In this document: one piece after another, positions 60,803 to 64,000 of the stretch
Layout of the letters: every line of letters starts with the position of its first letter
Position numbering within the stretch: the stretch's first letter is position 1
Assembly: GCF_904846685.1 (NCBI RefSeq)
Contig: NZ_CAJHBQ010000001.1
Location: forward strand, 248,001-312,000
DNA from: Psychrobacter submarinus
GTDB lineage: Bacteria; Pseudomonadota; Gammaproteobacteria; Pseudomonadales; Moraxellaceae
Length of the DNA stretch: 64,000 nucleotides
Direction of reading: 5' to 3'
The notes under the pieces: model-generated
Seen by the model: the letters and a program-made list of their open reading frames with translations, nothing else
What the model was told of the DNA's origin: nothing
The model's database searches: none
Made by a program: the position numbers and the translations under genes

Positions 60803-61218
60803 CCTAATAATAATATAGCTAACAATATAGGTAATGATAAAAGTAATCAGAGCATATACAGCAGTTTAAACGCTATCAGTCTAGCACGGCTACCTAAAAG
60901 CGTCATCACCTTGTAACGGTTTGACACTTGTTACTCATCATTGCACGTGCCGTTCAGTAGATGATAGCGGGTAAAAAGCGTGTAGAAAGCGAATAGAAAC
61001 TTGCCATAAATATAACGGCTTTGATTTTACCCTAAATTATAAAGTTTGTTTATCAATACTTAACTCGTGATATAGTAAATCCTAAATAAAAAGAGTAAAA
61101 GAGTACAGGCATTGTAATGTGCTACTGGTATAAATTTTCCTTGCGTGCTGCGTTCCCAGAGGCTGCGCAAAATTCATTCCAGTAGCACTGCATTTCTTTT
61201 ATAGTGGATCGACTATAG
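60803..61218. other. smc-zipA spacer containing a dispersed repeat
   Basis: A 416-bp gap. The zipA promoter presumably lies near 60803-61060. The part closest to smc holds repeat copy B (61133-61203), a surrounding long inverted repeat (61119-61188) and the dyad ATAGTGGATCGACTAT (61201-61216). Confidence 0.6.
61119..61203 (-). repeat. Dispersed intergenic repeat, copy B, within a long hairpin
   Basis: The plus strand has GTGCTACTGG (61119-61128) and CCAGTAGCAC (61179-61188) as perfect outer arms, with AATTTT and AAAATT as inner arms around a GC-rich loop; the whole can fold as one long stem. The minus strand of 61133-61203 matches copy A at 20298-20372 (about 38 of 47 positions in the first part). 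The hairpin lies just after the smc stop codon. Confidence 0.75.
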
Positions 61219-64000
61219 TTAACTTTCGATGTACTTTTCGGCTTCATCAAGTGAGACGCTCACTAAAGTAGAAACACCTGCGCTAGGCATAGTGATACCT
61301 TTTAGCTCATCGGCAATCTGCATCGAGAGCTTATTATGGCTAATGAAGATAAACTGTAAATCATCCGCCAACTCATGAATCAAGCTAGTAAAACGAGCAA
61401 CATTAGCATCGTCAAGCGGCGCATCGACTTCATCGAGCACGCAAAACGGCGCCGGATGCTGTTTAAATATGGCAAAAATTAGGCTCAGCGCAGTCAAGGT
61501 CTTTTCGCCGCCTGAGAGTACAGCGAGACGGCTATTGCGCTTGCCTTTTGGCTGCGCCATTAACGTCAACCCTGCGCGCCAATGTTCAGATTTATCAGCG
61601 CTGATATCAGATTGGGTATCCGTAGGCATATCCTGCAAATCTAGCGTTAGACTGGCTTGCCCGCCGCCAAATACTTTGGCGAACAGTTTAGATAACTCAC
61701 CATTGACCGACTCTAAGGTTTGCATAAATAGCGTCTTAGTCGTCTCATCAATCGAAGCAATAGCATCCGTCAAAGTCTGCATACTAGCGGCAATATCTTC
61801 GGTCTGCTGTGCAAGCGGCTCTAAGCGTCCATTAACCTCAGCCAGCTCTGCCACTGCTGCCAGATTGACCGCGCCTATTTTACTGATTTGCTGCTCAAGA
61901 CTGGCCTGCTCAGCTTGTAACTCAGCGATTTTCTCGGGACGGACGCGGCGTTTATGAGTAATAAAATCGGTTAATAAGCTTGAGACACTTATCTGCGGCG
62001 GCGCAGCCTTTAACGCCTGCTCACTACTCTTAGATAAAATATAATGGTACTCATCTAATGCGCTCTGTACGCTATCCTTTGCATCGTTGAGTTTAGACTC
62101 ACTCAGCGCCAACTCTGTCGCCTGTTTGGCATTGCTCTCTTGCTGATCCTGTAAGGTAATCTGCAAAGTATCTAAGGCAGATTGCTGCTCGTTATACCCA
62201 TCTTTAAGAGTGCTCAGCGCGGCTTCACGCGTGGCTAATAAATCTTGCTGCTCATCGCGCTTGGCGTTTATAGTCTGTAATGTGACCTGCAGCGTCGGCA
62301 GTTGCTGTTGGTAGCTGTCACGACTGGCGATCAGTGTCTGCCGGTTTTGTAAAGACTCATCAAGAAATTGCGCTGCACGCTGTAGACTATTAGCACTATG
62401 CTCAAGGTGCATCTCAAGTTTTTGTTGGCGCAGCTGCAGGGCTTGCCAATCGGCGTCAACTTTTTGACGATTGCGCTGCAGCTCGTGACGCTCTTCTTGT
62501 AGCTGCTGACGCCGATCCTGTGCAGCTTGGACTTTGGGCCTTATGAGTTGTAAGTCTGTTTCGATTTGCACGCGCTCATCATTAAGTGTTTGTTGCTCGG
62601 CGGCAAGCTCTTGTTGCTCGTGCTCCAGTGCCAATTTGTCGCTCTGCAAACGCTGGGCATCGGCCTGTCTTTGCTTGAGGGCAGCTTTCTCAGTTGCCAA
62701 TTGCTGCTGATAATCATACACCTCGCGCGTAAGCTGCTCGTTTTGAGCGCGGCTCTCATCTAAGCTTATGGTCAGCGCGTCATACTCGCTTTGGCTTCTC
62801 TTTATTTGCTTATGCAAGCAATCAATGTGCTCATCGCTAGTATCAAGCAGCTCTTCCAACTCTATTAAACGCTGCTGCTGTTGCATACGCTGCATCAAAA
62901 ATTGACTGTTTTGCGCAGCGTCTTGTTGCTTGGCGAATTGATTAAAATTCACAGTGCCACTAGCGCTAATCAACCAACCTTCTGCAGTCACTAATAAAAC
63001 CGATGACGGCAATACTTTTAGGATTTCGGTCAATTCTGCAGTGGTCTCGCGGTTAGGCGCATCATCTGCAAGATATAAATAACACTGCTGCCATATCGCT
63101 AAAGCAGGCTTAGTAATTAATGCAGATAAAGGCTGTACTTTAGCTTGCAAATTAGCAGGTAGCTTGGCTGTAAAATCCTGATCAGCGCTATCGGCCATCT
63201 GTGCAGGCAGCCACAAACTATGGCGACTAGCTGACTGTTTATTAGCTTCACTTTGGGAGTGTTGGCTATGCTGAAAGCTCAGTAAATTTGGCAGATATCT
63301 AGAAAGCTCTGGCTCTGAGATTAGACCAACTTGATCACCAATAAGCACTTGGCTATCTAGCCATAATGCTAATACCTTATCAAGGGTTTGCGCATGCTCC
63401 TTGCCAAGTGGACTAAGCTTGATTTGCTCGCGCAAAGTAGAAACCGGCAGTAGATTGTCAGTATTAATAACAACGTCATTTGCCAAACCTTTATCCGACT
63501 TCTCTTTTTGTGCGGTCGGCTTCTGAGTCGTTTTGGCATGTACGATCTTATGTAGCGTATCGTACTCGCCTGCCAGTAGCGCGTGGCTTTTTTCTTGTGC
63601 TGTCACCTCGCGTAGCTGCTCGGTCAAACGCTGCTGCAACGTATGAGCTTGCGGTTGCAAATCCGCTAGCCGTTCAGCGACGCTATCTTGCTGACGCGCA
63701 CGCTGCTGTAACTGAGCTTCTATCTCATCGATAACGCTGCTGGCGCTTTTGTCTTGCTCATCTATGCTCAAAGAGTCATCATGAGTAGGGCTTTGAGTCT
63801 GCGCCTGATCCCACAGCGTTTGCCAACTTTGCTGGCGAGCAGCGAGCTTCTCTTGACTCAGCTGATGACGCTTTTGCGCTTGGCTATTGATGGCTTGCTG
63901 CTGCTCGAGGGTACGCACGTTATCTTGCAGACGCGTTAACTGCGATTGTGACTCAGACCATGCGCGTTGTAGTGGCGGCTCTTCCGCTTGATACGTTTGG
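61219..64000 (-). CDS. smc: Chromosome partition protein SMC, C-terminal part
   Basis: The frame is open to the right edge, so the N-terminal ATPase half lies outside; about 927 residues are visible. They comprise a coiled coil, a hinge-like globular segment (about 170-340 of the visible part, with DKVLALWLDSQVLIGD), a second long Gln/Glu-rich coiled coil, and the C-terminal ABC head. The head has the signature LSGGEKTLTALSLIFAIF, Walker B FCVLDEVDAPLDDANV and the H-loop FISHNK. SMC condenses and segregates the chromosome with ScpA/B; an MksB- or MukB-type identity is unlikely from the hinge and head. It is followed by zipA and ligA. Confidence 0.96.
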   Translation of the reverse strand, partial: QTYQAEEPPLQRAWSESQSQLTRLQDNVRTLEQQQAINSQAQKRHQLSQEKLAARQQSWQTLWDQAQTQSPTHDDSLSIDEQDKSASSVIDEIEAQLQQRARQQDSVAERLADLQPQAHTLQQRLTEQLREVTAQEKSHALLAGEYDTLHKIVHAKTTQKPTAQKEKSDKGLANDVVINTDNLLPVSTLREQIKLSPLGKEHAQTLDKVLALWLDSQVLIGDQVGLISEPELSRYLPNLLSFQHSQHSQSEANKQSASRHSLWLPAQMADSADQDFTAKLPANLQAKVQPLSALITKPALAIWQQCYLYLADDAPNRETTAELTEILKVLPSSVLLVTAEGWLISASGTVNFNQFAKQQDAAQNSQFLMQRMQQQQRLIELEELLDTSDEHIDCLHKQIKRSQSEYDALTISLDESRAQNEQLTREVYDYQQQLATEKAALKQRQADAQRLQSDKLALEHEQQELAAEQQTLNDERVQIETDLQLIRPKVQAAQDRRQQLQEERHELQRNRQKVDADWQALQLRQQKLEMHLEHSANSLQRAAQFLDESLQNRQTLIASRDSYQQQLPTLQVTLQTINAKRDEQQDLLATREAALSTLKDGYNEQQSALDTLQITLQDQQESNAKQATELALSESKLNDAKDSVQSALDEYHYILSKSSEQALKAAPPQISVSSLLTDFITHKRRVRPEKIAELQAEQASLEQQISKIGAVNLAAVAELAEVNGRLEPLAQQTEDIAASMQTLTDAIASIDETTKTLFMQTLESVNGELSKLFAKVFGGGQASLTLDLQDMPTDTQSDISADKSEHWRAGLTLMAQPKGKRNSRLAVLSGGEKTLTALSLIFAIFKQHPAPFCVLDEVDAPLDDANVARFTSLIHELADDLQFIFISHNKLSMQIADELKGITMPSAGVSTLVSVSLDEAEKYIES

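Overview
The window looks like a stretch of core chromosome from a gammaproteobacterium of the family Moraxellaceae, most probably Psychrobacter. This is inferred from the flavour of the proteins (acidic, Asn/Asp/Ser-rich extensions on housekeeping proteins), a moderate base composition with AT-rich spacers, and gene neighbourhoods shared with Pseudomonas and Acinetobacter (gacS/cysM/rlmD/relA; lepA/lepB/DUF4845/rnc/era/recO; smc/zipA/ligA). No alignment was run. I see no prophage, CRISPR array, complete IS element or integron.

Layout. 1-9 kb: end of a nitrilase-family gene, a membrane thioredoxin, alanine dehydrogenase, a small MITE-like element with 20-bp terminal inverted repeats, ileS-lspA, a glutathione S-transferase, a macrodomain protein and a cold-shock/DUF1294 fusion. 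9-16 kb: FKBP-type isomerase, aldo-keto reductase (preceded by a heptamer tandem repeat), PlsC-like acyltransferase, HflX, an LrgA/LrgB pair and a lytic transglycosylase. 16-25 kb (minus strand): tsf, rpsB, a Bcr/CflA-type exporter, a crotonase-fold protein and a large BarA/GacS-type hybrid kinase. 25-33 kb (plus strand): cysM, a PolB-like exonuclease, rlmD, relA, mutM and a small exported protein. 33-45 kb: typA, an OmpA-family porin, a lone pseudopilin, then the minus-strand block lepA-lepB-DUF4845-rnc-era-recO.

45-48.5 kb carries tRNA-Met(CAU) and rnpB (both minus strand), bioA-bioD, a 2[4Fe-4S] ferredoxin and coaD. 48.7-55 kb has smpB, a RarD/EamA transporter divergent from an Lrp/AsnC regulator, a YgiQ-type radical SAM protein and two lipoproteins, the first resembling the lysozyme inhibitor MliC. 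55.2-57.5 kb is a compact, visibly more AT-rich type II restriction-modification operon, the clearest accessory locus. It abuts the ligA-zipA-smc block, and smc runs off the right edge.

Most of the window is housekeeping: translation (ileS, tsf, rpsB, lepA, typA, hflX, era, rnc, smpB, rlmD, rnpB, tRNA), genome maintenance (ligA, recO, mutM, smc), stringent and two-component signalling (relA, gacS/barA) and the envelope (lspA, lepB, OmpA, lytic transglycosylase, LrgAB). The features most worth a second look are the restriction-modification locus, the MITE-like element, a dispersed intergenic hairpin repeat with two copies here, the heptamer repeat before the aldo-keto reductase, a large insertion inside the receiver domain of the hybrid kinase, a pseudopilin with an unusual membrane-spanning leader, and a divergent MliC-like lipoprotein. 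I did not find a convincing wholly new multi-gene system.
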